DNA of 64,000 bases from assembly GCA_047967505.1 (NCBI GenBank), contig CM106541.1; one strand, written 5' to 3'. The notes under the pieces are model-generated. The model saw nothing but the letters and a program-made list of their open reading frames with translations. It made no database searches and was not told where the DNA came from. The position numbers and the translations under genes were made by a program. The stretch is from Dipteris shenzhenensis. Lineage: Eukaryota > Polypodiophyta > Polypodiopsida > Gleicheniales. Shown here one piece after another: positions 1 to 9,302 of the stretch. Position 1 is the stretch's first letter; each line of letters opens with the position of its first letter.

Positions 1-100
1 CCTTGGCCCTATGCACACCATATTTTATTATACTATTGCCACACATACAAACACACACTCATATTTATGCCTTTTTCCTTAGACAAATTTATCCATAACA
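1..100 (-). repeat. Partial 3' LTR of Ty3/gypsy element
   Basis: On the minus strand the integrase frame runs up to a G-rich tract, and directly after it comes TGTTATGGAT, a normal TG start for an LTR. Only the first 100 bases of this LTR lie in the window, so its length and partner LTR cannot be seen. The call rests on position (after integrase and polypurine tract), not on a second LTR copy. Confidence 0.55.
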
Positions 101-1219
101 GTTCCCCCCCCCAGGCAGAGAATGCACAGCATTTCCATGCCTGGGTCCATCACGCAAAAAGAAGGGCTTGAGATAACGCTTGTTGATCACCTTCCTGCCA
201 TATGGCTCATGCAGCTCCTGAACTTGTACAGACCCATTGCTACGTTCCTTGACGACTTTGTATGGACCGGTCCACAATGGTAGAAACTTCTTATCCATTT
301 GGTGGTCCAGTCTGTTATCAAAGCATAGCACAACATCCCCCTCAGCAAAGTGTCTTTCCCATCCCTTGCGAATCTTAGCATCCACGCGGGCCTTTTGTCG
401 ATTCTTTTGAATCTTTGTTTGATGTAGGGCAAGGCGTCGGGTTTCATCTAGCTTCTCAAGTTGCACTAACCGGGCCTCTACATGTTCATCTTCTGTCATC
501 CTCTATTCTTGTGCCAATCTCAAAGCTAGAATCTCTATCTCTAGTGGTAAAACGGCCTCAGTACCATATACCAACTCAAAAGGAGTGTGACCTGTAGATG
601 TTTTATGAGTGATGTTGTAAGCCCATACGGCTTCTGTGACCTTCTGATCCCACTGGCTCCTATTCCCTGTGGCCGTTTTTCCCATGGTTTTACAAAGGAG
701 GCCATTGGTCCACTCCGTTTGACCCATGGATGCTGGATAATAGATGCTAGAAGTGTGATGATCAATACCCATGCGATCCATGAGTAACTCCACTGCTTCA
801 TTTAAGAATGGACTCCCATGGTTGGAGACTATTTCCATGGTGTCCCAAACCTTGTGCAGATACGTTCAAATATGAAATTTGAAACTGCCTTACCATTTGC
901 AGTGGGGAGGGCGATAGCTTCAGCCCACTTAGTGACATACTGAGTGGCTACCAAAAGATACTTCTTTTTGCGGGCAGTCATGGGCAAGGGCCCGACAAAA
1001 TCTATTTCCCACTTCTGAAACGGATGGAGACATCACTGGGTGATGTTGCCCAGGACGCAAATCCTTCCTACCAAAGAATTGGCATGGTTCACAGGTTTTG
1101 CAATACAAAGTGACATCCTTGAACAAGGTCGGCCAATAGTATCCAGCATGTAAAATCTTCTTAGCTGTATAGTCATTGGCATAGTGGCCTCCACAAAATC
1201 CATCATGATAATGCTTCAA
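89..1219 (-). pseudogene. Ty3/gypsy integrase, frameshifted
   Basis: Integrase inserts the reverse-transcribed element into the host chromosome. Read on the minus strand, 1219-929 holds the HHCC zinc-binding region (a histidine pair near HYHDGFCGGHY, then CKTCEPC). 838-503 holds the later part of the catalytic core with the YYPASMGQTEWTNG segment around the last acidic residue. 499-89 holds the C-terminal domain with LWTGPYKVV, the GPY/F motif typical of chromovirus-like and related gypsy integrases. These three parts lie in different frames, and the stretch with the first catalytic aspartates is broken between 929 and 838. It is a dead copy downstream of the RNase H segment in the usual gypsy order PR-RT-RH-IN. 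Confidence 0.85.
101..113 (-). promoter_or_regulatory. Polypurine tract of Ty3/gypsy element
   Basis: The minus strand reads a run of G residues followed by AAC immediately before the TG of the presumed 3' LTR. In LTR retrotransposons this purine run resists RNase H and primes plus-strand DNA synthesis. The position, just past the integrase C-terminus, is what the family predicts. Confidence 0.6.
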
Positions 1220-1821
1220 TACCTTAGGTACTTCATCTGCATCAATGGCCCGTCTATCCCATCCATGCCTTGACGGTACAACACCCCATCAAAGAGGGTG
1301 TAGCACCTACTATCTCTGCGGATCTTCTTTCTCTCATAGCTAGTACTTTCTGGAGGAAAGGAGAAAGCAGTCAGAAACCTATAGATACTGCCATACCATG
1401 GATCCCCCACTTCTATGGCTGCTACAAGGGTTACATCGAGGCACTCCTCTAAATCAATTAAAGCATTCTTCAAGTTGGAATAACCCCCTTTTACAATTTT
1501 GAAAGAAAAATCATATTCTTGTAGAACTGTCAGCCATTTGGCCAACCGGCCCATGGGATTTGGTGATTGAAGAACCTGCTTTGCAAGACCATTGCTAGAG
1601 ATTATAATGAAGGACTTTCTAGCCACATAATGCTTAAATTTCTCAATGCAGAAAACCAAAGACAAGGCATGCTTGTTAGCCTCTGAGTAGCGTCGTTCGG
1701 TGTCGAGCAATTGTCAAGAAGTAAGTCAAACGGGATACATGAACCGATCCTCCCCTTGCTGGAGAAGAATACATTCCAGAGTGTGCTCACGAAACCCAGG
1801 ATTGATATAGAAAGTCTTTGA
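1216..1821 (-). pseudogene. Ty3/gypsy RNase H region
   Basis: This segment joins reverse transcriptase to integrase on the minus strand. It contains the gypsy RNase H stretch ERRYSEANKHALSLVFCIEKF followed by a tether region leading into the integrase zinc finger. RNase H degrades the RNA of the RNA/DNA hybrid. The frame changes near 1710, where the end of the RT frame is also lost, so a continuous polyprotein cannot be made. Identification is by order and motif only. Confidence 0.75.
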
Positions 1822-2780
1822 CTAATCTGAATTGCGTAGAATGGGTTCTGAAGCCAGAGCATTCTTGATTTGTGCAAACCCATGATCACAATCCTCATCC
1901 CAAGAGAAATCAACCCCATCTTTTAATAGCATAGTCATGGGTCGTGTCAAAGCAGCATATTGATCAATGAAGCGGCGATAGTATCCTGCTAGATTGACAA
2001 ATGAGCGTACTTGACATTTGGTTGTTGGCGGGGAGAGCTTGAGGATGGCTTCTACCTTCTCGGGGTCAAGCTTGACACCCTCGGATGAGACAATATGTCC
2101 CAATAACCTCCCTTGATTGGCTCCAATGGTGCATTTCTCTGGGTTGAGACTGCCATTCGCATCATTGACCCTTTGGAAGGCCAACCTAACCTTCATGACG
2201 TGCTCCTTACGTGACGAGAATATACAAAAATAATCTAAAAACACCTCCGATAAATCCCCCAAATAAGGAGCAAACACCATCTGCATAAATCTTTGAAAGG
2301 TAGCAGGAGCATAGGTGAGGCCAAATGGCATTACTTTGAATGCAAATGTCCCCCAGGGTGTGGCAAATGTGGTTTTAAGCACATCTTCTTCGGCAATTCT
2401 GATTTGATAAAACCCAGAGTAACCATCACAGAAAGTATATATCTCATGACTACTTACCTTCTCAAGAATGAGGTCTTGAAAGGGAAGAGGATGATGGTCC
2501 CTCTTGGTGGCTGCATTGAGTTTCTTAAACCCAGAGTAACCATCACAGAAAGTATATATCTCATGACCACTTACCTTCTCAAGAATAAGGGAAGAGGATG
2601 ATGGTCCCTCTTGGTGGCTGCATTGAGTTTCTTATAGTCGATGCAGACCCGCCACTTGTTGTTTTTCTTTGGGGTGACTACCACTGGTGAAACCCATTCA
2701 GTATTGTGAACTGGAACAATAAACCCAGCTTCTACAAGCTTCTACAACTCCGAGCACAAAGCATCGGTCTATAGGGGCCT
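1822..2780 (-). pseudogene. Ty3/gypsy reverse transcriptase, catalytically dead
   Basis: Minus-strand RT copies element RNA into DNA. Visible motifs in order: WVSPVVVTPKKNNKWRVCID and YKKLNAATKRDH near 2700-2640, then TTFATPWGTFAFKVMPFGL, then the LLGHIVSSEG stretch and AGYYRRFI of the connection. The polymerase box, usually YLDD or similar, reads FLDYFCIFS, so the second catalytic aspartate is replaced by tyrosine. A 117-base tandem duplication at 2410-2634 also disrupts the fingers/palm boundary. Both changes mean no active enzyme. Upstream lies the protease region and downstream RNase H, in normal gypsy order. Confidence 0.9.
2410..2634. repeat. Direct tandem duplication inside gypsy RT
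   Basis: Bases 2410-2526 recur at 2527-2634. Both copies begin AAACCCAGAGTAACCATCAC and end at GCATTGAGTTTCTT. The second copy lacks about ten bases (GAGGTCTTGA region). This is a local duplication after insertion of the element, since one RT motif block is present twice. Confidence 0.9.
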
Positions 2781-3745
2781 TTATCTCCGATACTTCTGAG
2801 CCACAAGCTTCGCATCAGGCTTTAGCTCTATCTTGTGCTCTATGGCAGTCACATGGCGAAGGTGGTGGTAGCTAGTTACAAAGAGGTCAGGGAAATCTTT
2901 GAACATTTCTAGGAACTCGTCTTTCTCACTTGGAGTGAGGTCTGGGGAAAGCATAGATTCAAGCTGTTGAGGACTAGCTGTTACCTTTTCTACAGGTGGC
3001 GGGGTCGGAGACACCCCCATCATGTAAACTTCCTCCTCTGAGGACTCCTCCCCCCCGTCTAATTCTTCCATTGATTCAGACACCAAGGATGAGAGAGTAT
3101 CACTGTCTTGCTCCTCTTCTTCTTCTGGTTCTGTGGCACCTAGTTGCACCGGGATCTTCTCCTTAGAAGCACCAAAAGACATGTGTCCTATCTTCCAATA
3201 GCTGACTGCATCACTCTTTCTCAACCATGGTCTCCCAAGTATGGCTGGGTAACTCCTACCTGTATCTTCAATGTCCACTGCATAGAAATTGACGGTGGTG
3301 GTCAACCCATTGACAGTGATGGGCAATCCTCAATGACTCCCAGGGTGGCAAGTCGTCGACCATCTACTACCTTGATTCGAGTGGAGGAACGCCTTGTACA
3401 TTTCAAATTCAATTTCTTCATGATTCGGGGCACCATGATATTACATGCAGCTCCCCCATCAACACACACATTTTTGACACGGCAATTATCTATGATGACA
3501 TCGATTATATGTGGGTGCCGATCAATTTCTTCAGAGATAGAAGATACCTCTCTTACCTTTCCCTTTTTCTTGTTCCTCCTTGTTGAGAGCCCTTGCTACA
3601 GCTCACGTCTCACCTTAGGGCTTAATGCTATTAGTCGAGGGAGCGTGATGCTGAAAGAACGATGAGCAAGGTCCTGAACGACTGAATAGTCTTCTTGCCA
3701 CGAGCCGATGGGAAAATCCGAGAGCGACCACTCTAAGTTAGAAAC
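2781..3745 (-). pseudogene. Ty3/gypsy gag-pol end: protease and linker
   Basis: The minus strand contains the aspartic protease that processes the polyprotein. Around 3470-3440 the frame reads NVCVDGGAACNIM, a retropepsin-like active site (D-G pattern), and around 3250 AILGRPWLRK, the usual protease C-terminal motif. An acidic linker rich in E and D follows before RT begins. A frameshift near 3330 separates the two halves. Upstream to about 3745 a gag-like tail is readable, but no gag domain or 5' LTR is recognisable, so the element is 5' truncated. Confidence 0.8.
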
Positions 3746-5565
3746 TACTCTAAGTTAGAAACTACCCCTTAAGTCCTTAGGGAAATTAGCTACACTCATG
3801 ACCCCTCTTCAAAACAATTACTCCAAAATTTCGAAGGAACATTCCCCTACAAAGAATAGACAATAGTTTGGATAGAAGAACTTTCAGCAACAAAATAGAC
3901 AACAAGTGACCTCTAATGTCTATAACAATGGATGTAAAAGAAATGCCAACAAAGGTAGATAACTATCTAGAAATCTTAGTAAGATGAATATTTATACAAA
4001 TGCAAATAGAAGAGCTAGAAAGTGCATTTTAAGTAGAGTTCCTAGACTTTGGGAGACAAAATGTTTCAAGTATCAAAGAGATCATTCTCATCAAAGGGGT
4101 CAATCCATTCTAGATAAGCTAGATAATATGTATCGAAGCAGATCCAATTCCCATGGTATTTTTCTCTACATCCTCCAAGTATAATTTTAGGAGATTAGCA
4201 TGCCCAACTTAGAGTTCTAGCTTGAGGAAAAGTCGACTACAGCAAAAACGACAGACTGTATGCATGATGAATTTTTGGTTACTATGCTCTCTATAGATGA
4301 ATATTTGTCCTACTGGCTCTCCTACATGACTACGAGCTCTCCTTAAATGAATCTCCTTATGCTAGCCACTTTACGATCAAATCTTCCACTTGGCTGCCCA
4401 TGCCATTCCTACATGTTAACAGAGTTTGGGTGACAACGACCACAAAAAGTTGTAAGCTACTATATTTTACTGGCCTTACGCTTAGAGGTATCTCTGCATG
4501 GTGAGACCCGATGGATCCTAAGAGACCTCTGCTCCCTTGTGATCCTGTGTGCTCCATTGGATATTGAGAACTGTACGAGTTGATCACAGTTTTTTGGCTT
4601 TAGCTCTATGCGGGATAAAGCTGCAATAAGAGAGAGCTACGATAAGAGAAAGCCACCAGTATAGGCTATGTATGTGCACTATATTATGTAATTTTAATGT
4701 ATAACTAGAAGACATTCCTAGACGTGAAACTCTAGTGAAAATATCAAAACAACTAAATGAGACTTATTAAATATGTTTTGTAAACATTTTGCAAAACGTT
4801 TTTGATAAAACCACACGCTTGCACACAAGGAGTTCCAGTTAGATGCTTATAGGAGATCATATAAGGGAGGCCTTCTTCTTTCCCGCTCAATGTACTCTCA
4901 AGCTCCATTCTTATTCCTCATCATGGGCAGAGTCCTTGGGATATTTTCTTCATTCCTAGGTGATAATCCTCATAGGGTTATAGTTCTCTATCTAGTAGAG
5001 GATAAATTACTTGACTCTTGAGTTTGCAAATGATATGACCCTTCCTATGGAAGGCAAATTTACATAGAATACCAAAGAATAGGTGTGTATGTACCTATGG
5101 GGGCCGGGCGCCATGGGGAAGTTGACACTGGTTCATCTACTAGAGTGCACATCATGTTGCACACTAGATGTCCTCTCGCTTACCCCCAAGGCTAGGATCA
5201 ATTGGAACAAATAATTTGGTTTTCTCATGAGTCACTGAGGAGATCTAAAGATCTTGGACTAGGGGCACCTCTTTGTATCTGTTGGATTTCTCTGGGCAAG
5301 ATAGTGTGATACTTTCATTAAATTTGTTTGATATTTAATAGGGGAGACTACAGATATCCAAATAGTGGCACTTGATCACCCATTTGGACATCATCGATAA
5401 GATCTTTACTTAAGTCTTAAGTTTTTGGTTGTGCCCCCACCTCCCTAGCATTATCCATGACATGAGAATACTATTCTTTAGGAACGCAACATCCTTGGAT
5501 AACATCTTTACTTTTTGGGGCACTAGACTAGGCCCATCAGGAGTCTCATCCTCTCGACGTCCCAA
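3746..5565. other. No gene recognised
   Basis: AT-rich sequence with no frame that carries recognisable motifs. A short direct repeat CTCTAAGTTAGAAACTAC occurs twice near 3733-3766. Nothing here matches the LINE or LTR families in the rest of the window. Confidence 0.5.
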
Positions 5566-5690
5566 TCCTGGACTTCAAGAAACCATATGACAAGGTGGAT
5601 TAGGATTTTTTGAAGGGCACAATGGGTTCCTCAGGCCATCGGATTCGAGGGCCTCTATCTTGTATCATAGTGACCAAAATGCATGTGTTT
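5566..5690 (+). pseudogene. LINE-B reverse transcriptase fragment
   Basis: About 120 bases resemble the LINE-B RT palm segment seen intact near 60330-60200 (LDFEKAYDRVDWDFLEGTL). Here it reads LDFKKPYDKVD, a stop, then DFLKGTM. It runs straight into LINE-A ORF1 at about 5690, so it is a chimeric joint or nested remnant and not a separate insertion with its own ends. Confidence 0.7.
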
Positions 5691-5699
5691 GGTTAGGGC

Positions 5700-6425
5700 A
5701 AAATGCAATGGTGTATGATGTCATGCACGAAGGATTTGCAGACACAAGGAAAGAATGGAAAGACTTTGTTCCATCGGTTGGTCTCATGGTTGAAGTGGAT
5801 GAAATTGTGGATCCAATCAGAGAATATGCCAAAAATGCAGTCATTTTATTTTTCCCAGGTCGGATGCCACCTGCTGCAGAGGTAGGCAACTGGTTGACCC
5901 AAACACTGGCTGGCTCGTTTGTTCGTAAGGTACACTATGCAGCCAGAAGCCTTTTTGAGGTCATTATGGTAGATGAGGTTCACAGGCAAATGCTTTCGGA
6001 ACATTCACCACTCTTTTTTGGGCAGCAAATGGTGCACATTTTGCCATGGTCCCCCACAAGGGATTATCAGGCTCTGATTTGACATCGATGTCCTGTCTAG
6101 GTTGAGGTTGTAGACTTCCCGCAATGCATGGCTTCACTCTTGCCTAAAATTGCAGCAACTTTAGGCAAACTGGTTTGCCCACCGCGACCTAATGGCAACT
6201 CTAATTGATTTTGCATTCTCTGGGATACTGATAATCCCACACCGGAGTCTTATTCAGTCACGGTGAACAACGTTGACATGGGAAGTGCCTTTTATAAATT
6301 GAAATGGGGATTGTTTGCAGGGGCTTGTTTTGAATGTAAAAAATTTGGGCACATGGCTTCGCAGTGTCCAATGAGTTAGCATAAAATGCCTCCTGCTACT
6401 TTGCTTGCTCAGATGCCCAATCATG
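5700..6425 (+). pseudogene. LINE-A ORF1 (RNA-binding protein), broken
   Basis: ORF1 protein of plant L1 elements binds element RNA. The frame begins within the protein (YDVMHEGFADTRKEWKD) and shows the DUF4283-like core (AVILFFPGRMP, HILPWSPTRDY) and part of the zinc knuckle (CFECKKFGHMASQC). Compared with the better copy at 51375-50293, in-frame stops occur at 6080 (CGA to TGA), about 6208 and about 6379. At least the first is a CpG to TpG change of the kind expected from cytosine methylation. Confidence 0.88.
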
Positions 6426-7724
6426 GAGATTTTGTGGCGTTTTTTTGGCGTTCCAAAAATGGCAAGAAAAGTCTCAGATTACTCTCTATGCATTGTCTCT
6501 GTTCTCCAAAGATGCACGGGGGTTTAAACATACTCAATATTCAAGTGCATATACTTGCTCACAGGGGGAAAATGATGTTGCAGTTTATGCAAGGGCATCA
6601 GCCTTGGGCTTTCATGATCCGCTCTCTTTTGTTGCATATTGATACTTCTACTTTTAGGCATTGGCAGCCTACACAGTGGGATTTTCTACTTGGCTCTATT
6701 CAAGGCAAGATCAGAGGCTGCCCTTTTGTCTCTCGTTTGCTTCTTGATTGGAAGCGTATTTTATCCCACTTGGAATGGAATGGCAGGGATTCTTTGTTGG
6801 GAAATTCCTTGAGGGCTGAGAATATTTATTGGTCCAAAGTATTCAACCCTCCTTTGGTTATACAAGAACCTAGGCGTTCTTATTTTATATCTTACAAAGG
6901 TATTGCTTCTGTGGCGGATGTACTTCAGGATGATGGCACTCTTTTATCTTTTTCTGTGGCTACTAGCAAGTATGGTTTGGGAGCTCATTATCGTCCTTTA
7001 TGGCACAAAATTTCAGAAATGCTTCAATCTTTCTTGCCGGTACCTCGTTTGGAACTTCAGGATAGGCTTGAGGATTGGACTCTCCATTCTTCCTCTTCTT
7101 CAGCCCGACCTTTGAAGCTGTCACATATCACAGTGCCTTCTCTGTATAAAGTGTTGTTACCTCCGTCTTGGGTTTCTGACAGAGCCAATTCTGTTTGGCA
7201 TATGGATCGCCCATCAAAGTGGTGGAGAAAGCAGCTACGTCTCCTTTGGCATTATAAAGTCCCTCTTCGGCAACAAGTTTTTCTTTGGCGAGTCCTACTT
7301 GGCATTTTTCCATCTCGGCAGTTACTCGCACATAGACATATTGCCTCAGTTGTTTGCCATCGGATGTCTACATTCTACTGAATCTGTGCCTCACATTTTC
7401 TGGCACTGTCCACATACTTGTGATTTCCTTGATCTCATTCGTCAGGGGCTTCGAGCGAGATTTCCTACTGTTACTTTTGGCAGGTTCTTCTGGTTATTTG
7501 GTTTTCATCTAGCTAGACAGGGTTTTGATTTATTTTTTGTTTGGGTGCGCTACTGGGCACTTTGGACTCTATGGATGGATAGAAATCATAGAGTCTTTGG
7601 TGATCCTACTTTTCCATCTTTTGTTTTTTTCAAACGATCTCTGCGGCAATCGTTTTATGATTGCTTTCAAACTCATTTGATTGACCATGATGTATATATG
7701 GCTTATACTGAGATTTTCGGTTGA
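6426..7724 (+). pseudogene. LINE-A ORF2 C-terminal third
   Basis: The frame after the deletion joint reads NGKKSLRLLSMH, CSPKMHGGLNILNI and continues through the thumb/linker to a zf-RVT type CCHC region (CHR, then HIFWHCPHTC). A one-base frameshift near 7370 splits the zinc region, after which the frame continues to a stop at 7722-7724. Without endonuclease or RT this copy could move only in trans. Nearly the same protein occurs at 11420-12685 and 47510-46270. Confidence 0.88.
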
Positions 7725-7812
7725 GTAGTAGTTACTCCACTTTTGGAGTACCTATGAATGTAATTATTTCACAGCAATAAAATCTTCTTCTCACCCAAAA
7801 AAGAAAAGAAAA

Positions 7813-8216
7813 GTGTGGTAGTGTGCCAGAGTCTTATTCTATTCGGGATGCAGAAGTGCCTTTTTTACTAAAACCTTTTCATACCATGTTATAACAGGTT
7901 TTTGACCCTATGATTCAGAAATTTCGGGTACCAGCCTATATCGAGAAGAATCACAAGGGCAAAAAACAGCTGGGTTTTATTGATGGTGTGGTTTCATCAC
8001 TGCATCAGTTTTTACAGAGCAATAATTTGAAGCTAGAGGATGCTGTGTTTGATCCTCCTCCAGCTTGATATGTAACTTTTTACTTAGCTGCCTCATTACT
8101 TTTGCTCTGAGGCTTTACTTGTAAATTTTTTTCTTGTACTTATTTGGTGGGTTTTTACCTCTTTTTGAGGTTTCCCACATAGAAATATAAGATTTCACTA
8201 AAAAAAAGAAAAAAAA
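7813..8216 (+). mobile_element. Short retrocopy C1, poly-A and GT-rich target duplication
   Basis: Sequence begins after GTGTGGTAGTGTG (7813-7825), carries a short coding tail (FDPMIQKFRVPAYIEKNHKG and a frame ending DPPPA then TGA at about 8068), a 3' UTR and an A-rich end at 8200-8216. GTGTGGTAGTGTG recurs at 8223-8235, so the insertion has a 13-base target duplication made of GT-rich DNA. The encoded protein end is not one I recognise. It could be a LINE ORF end or a processed host transcript moved by the LINE-A machinery. Confidence 0.7.
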
Positions 8217-8558
8217 GTATGTGTGTGGTAGTGTGTGTTACAACAGGTTTTTGACCCTGTGATTCAGAAATTTCGGGTGCCAGGCTATATTAAGAAGAAT
8301 CACAAGGGCAAAAAACAGCTTGTTTTTATTGATGGTGTGGTTTCTACACTGCATCAGTTTTTACAAAGCAATAATCTGAAGCTGGAGGATGTTGTGTTTG
8401 ATCCTCCTCCAGCTTGATATGTAACTTTTTACTTGGCTGCCTCATGACTTCTGCTCTGAGGTTTTACTTGTAAATTTTTTCTTTGTACTTATTGGTGGGT
8501 TTTTACCTCTTTTGGGGTTTCCCACATAGAAATATAAGATTTCACCCAAAAAAAAAAA
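8217..8558 (+). mobile_element. Short retrocopy C2, same family as C1
   Basis: This is a second, shorter copy of the C1 unit starting near ACAACAGG at about 8240 and ending in poly-A at 8548-8558. The open frame VIQKFRVPGYIKKNHKGKKQ continues to a TGA at 8415-8417 and differs from C1 by a few substitutions. Its 5' end lies in GT-rich sequence and its 3' tail is followed by GTGAGAGAG. Two adjacent copies with the same 3' end and different 5' truncation points fit target-primed reverse transcription. Confidence 0.7.
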
Positions 8559-9300
8559 GTGAGAGAGAGTTCATGTGTGCGTGAGAAGAGGAAAGGAGTG
8601 GATCTCTACCGTACAGCCCCCTTTATCGTCCTGCCAGCCTCCATACTTCCCTTTGCTGATTCCATACAGACTGTACGGAATCCATACAGACTGTACGGAA
8701 TCCATACAGGTTCACCTGCAAGTTTGTACGCTTGGCGCTCGCTGTCCGTACCATTTCTTTGAGACTGTGCGTCCGTACAGCTCAGGGTGGTTCTTCCCCT
8801 TCAGGGTGTTCTCCCTCAAGCTTTGCTCCCCTTCCTTCTCCTCTTTCTGTCTTCTAGTCCTTTTTCATCTTGTTTTTTTCGACTCTTTGCTGTTTTTCCT
8901 GTCTTTTGGACCCTCTTTTTGGCTTTTAGTTCTTCTCCTCATTCCATACAGTTTTCCCGTACTGCCAGTCCGCACGTTTTTTCGTACTGTCAGTCCGTAC
9001 CTTTTGCCATACTGTCAGCTTTTAATTACTGTCCTGTCAGTCCTTTTATTCCGTACTCTCAACCCTTTGCTTTCCGTACTGTTTAGCCCTCTTTACTATC
9101 CGTAATGTCAGCCTTTCTTTCCGTACTGTCAGTCCTTACTTCCGTACTGTTCAGCTTTCTTTATTTCAGTACTGTTGTTGCTTCTTCTCTCTCTTTCACT
9201 TCCGTACTGTTTTTATTTCTCCTTTCTACCTTCTCCTTTGCTCTACTTTTTTAGTCACTGCTGTCCAGCTCCTCAAGCCTCTTCCGTTCTTGGGCTCGGT
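8559..9300 (+). promoter_or_regulatory. LINE-A 5' leader rich in CCGTAC words
   Basis: Pyrimidine-rich leader with about 16 GTAC sites between 8611 and 9206 by eye, many as CCGTACTGTCAG, CTGTACGG or CCGTACAG, where about two to three would be expected by chance. Related near-misses (CCATACAG, CCATACTG, CCGTAATG) are also common, suggesting decayed members of the same repeat word. L1-type LINEs carry their promoter inside the 5' leader, so these words may be transcription factor sites. The long frames here only reflect low stop density in C/T-rich DNA. Confidence 0.75.
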
Positions 9301-9302
9301 CT

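Larger units (their letters stand above)
5691..7812 (+). mobile_element. LINE-A copy with large internal deletion
   Basis: Non-LTR retrotransposon. It contains the middle of ORF1 (5700-6425) joined directly to the last third of ORF2 (6426-7724), followed by 3' UTR with AATAAA at 7776-7781 and an A-rich tail at 7797-7812. The endonuclease and polymerase are missing. The joint is at ATCATGGA, a word also found in ORF2 at the matching place, which suggests microhomology joining. Directly after the tail comes GTGTGGTAGTGTG, the GT-type flank seen at other LINE-A ends. Confidence 0.9.

Noticed and set aside
4357-4587. 76-codon minus-strand frame
   Set aside because: No motif, no start context and no repeat copy; length is within chance for this region.
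8559-9105. Open frames of 67-176 codons in the C/T-rich stretch
   Set aside because: Low stop density in pyrimidine-rich leader DNA; no protein motif and no counterpart in other LINE-A leaders.
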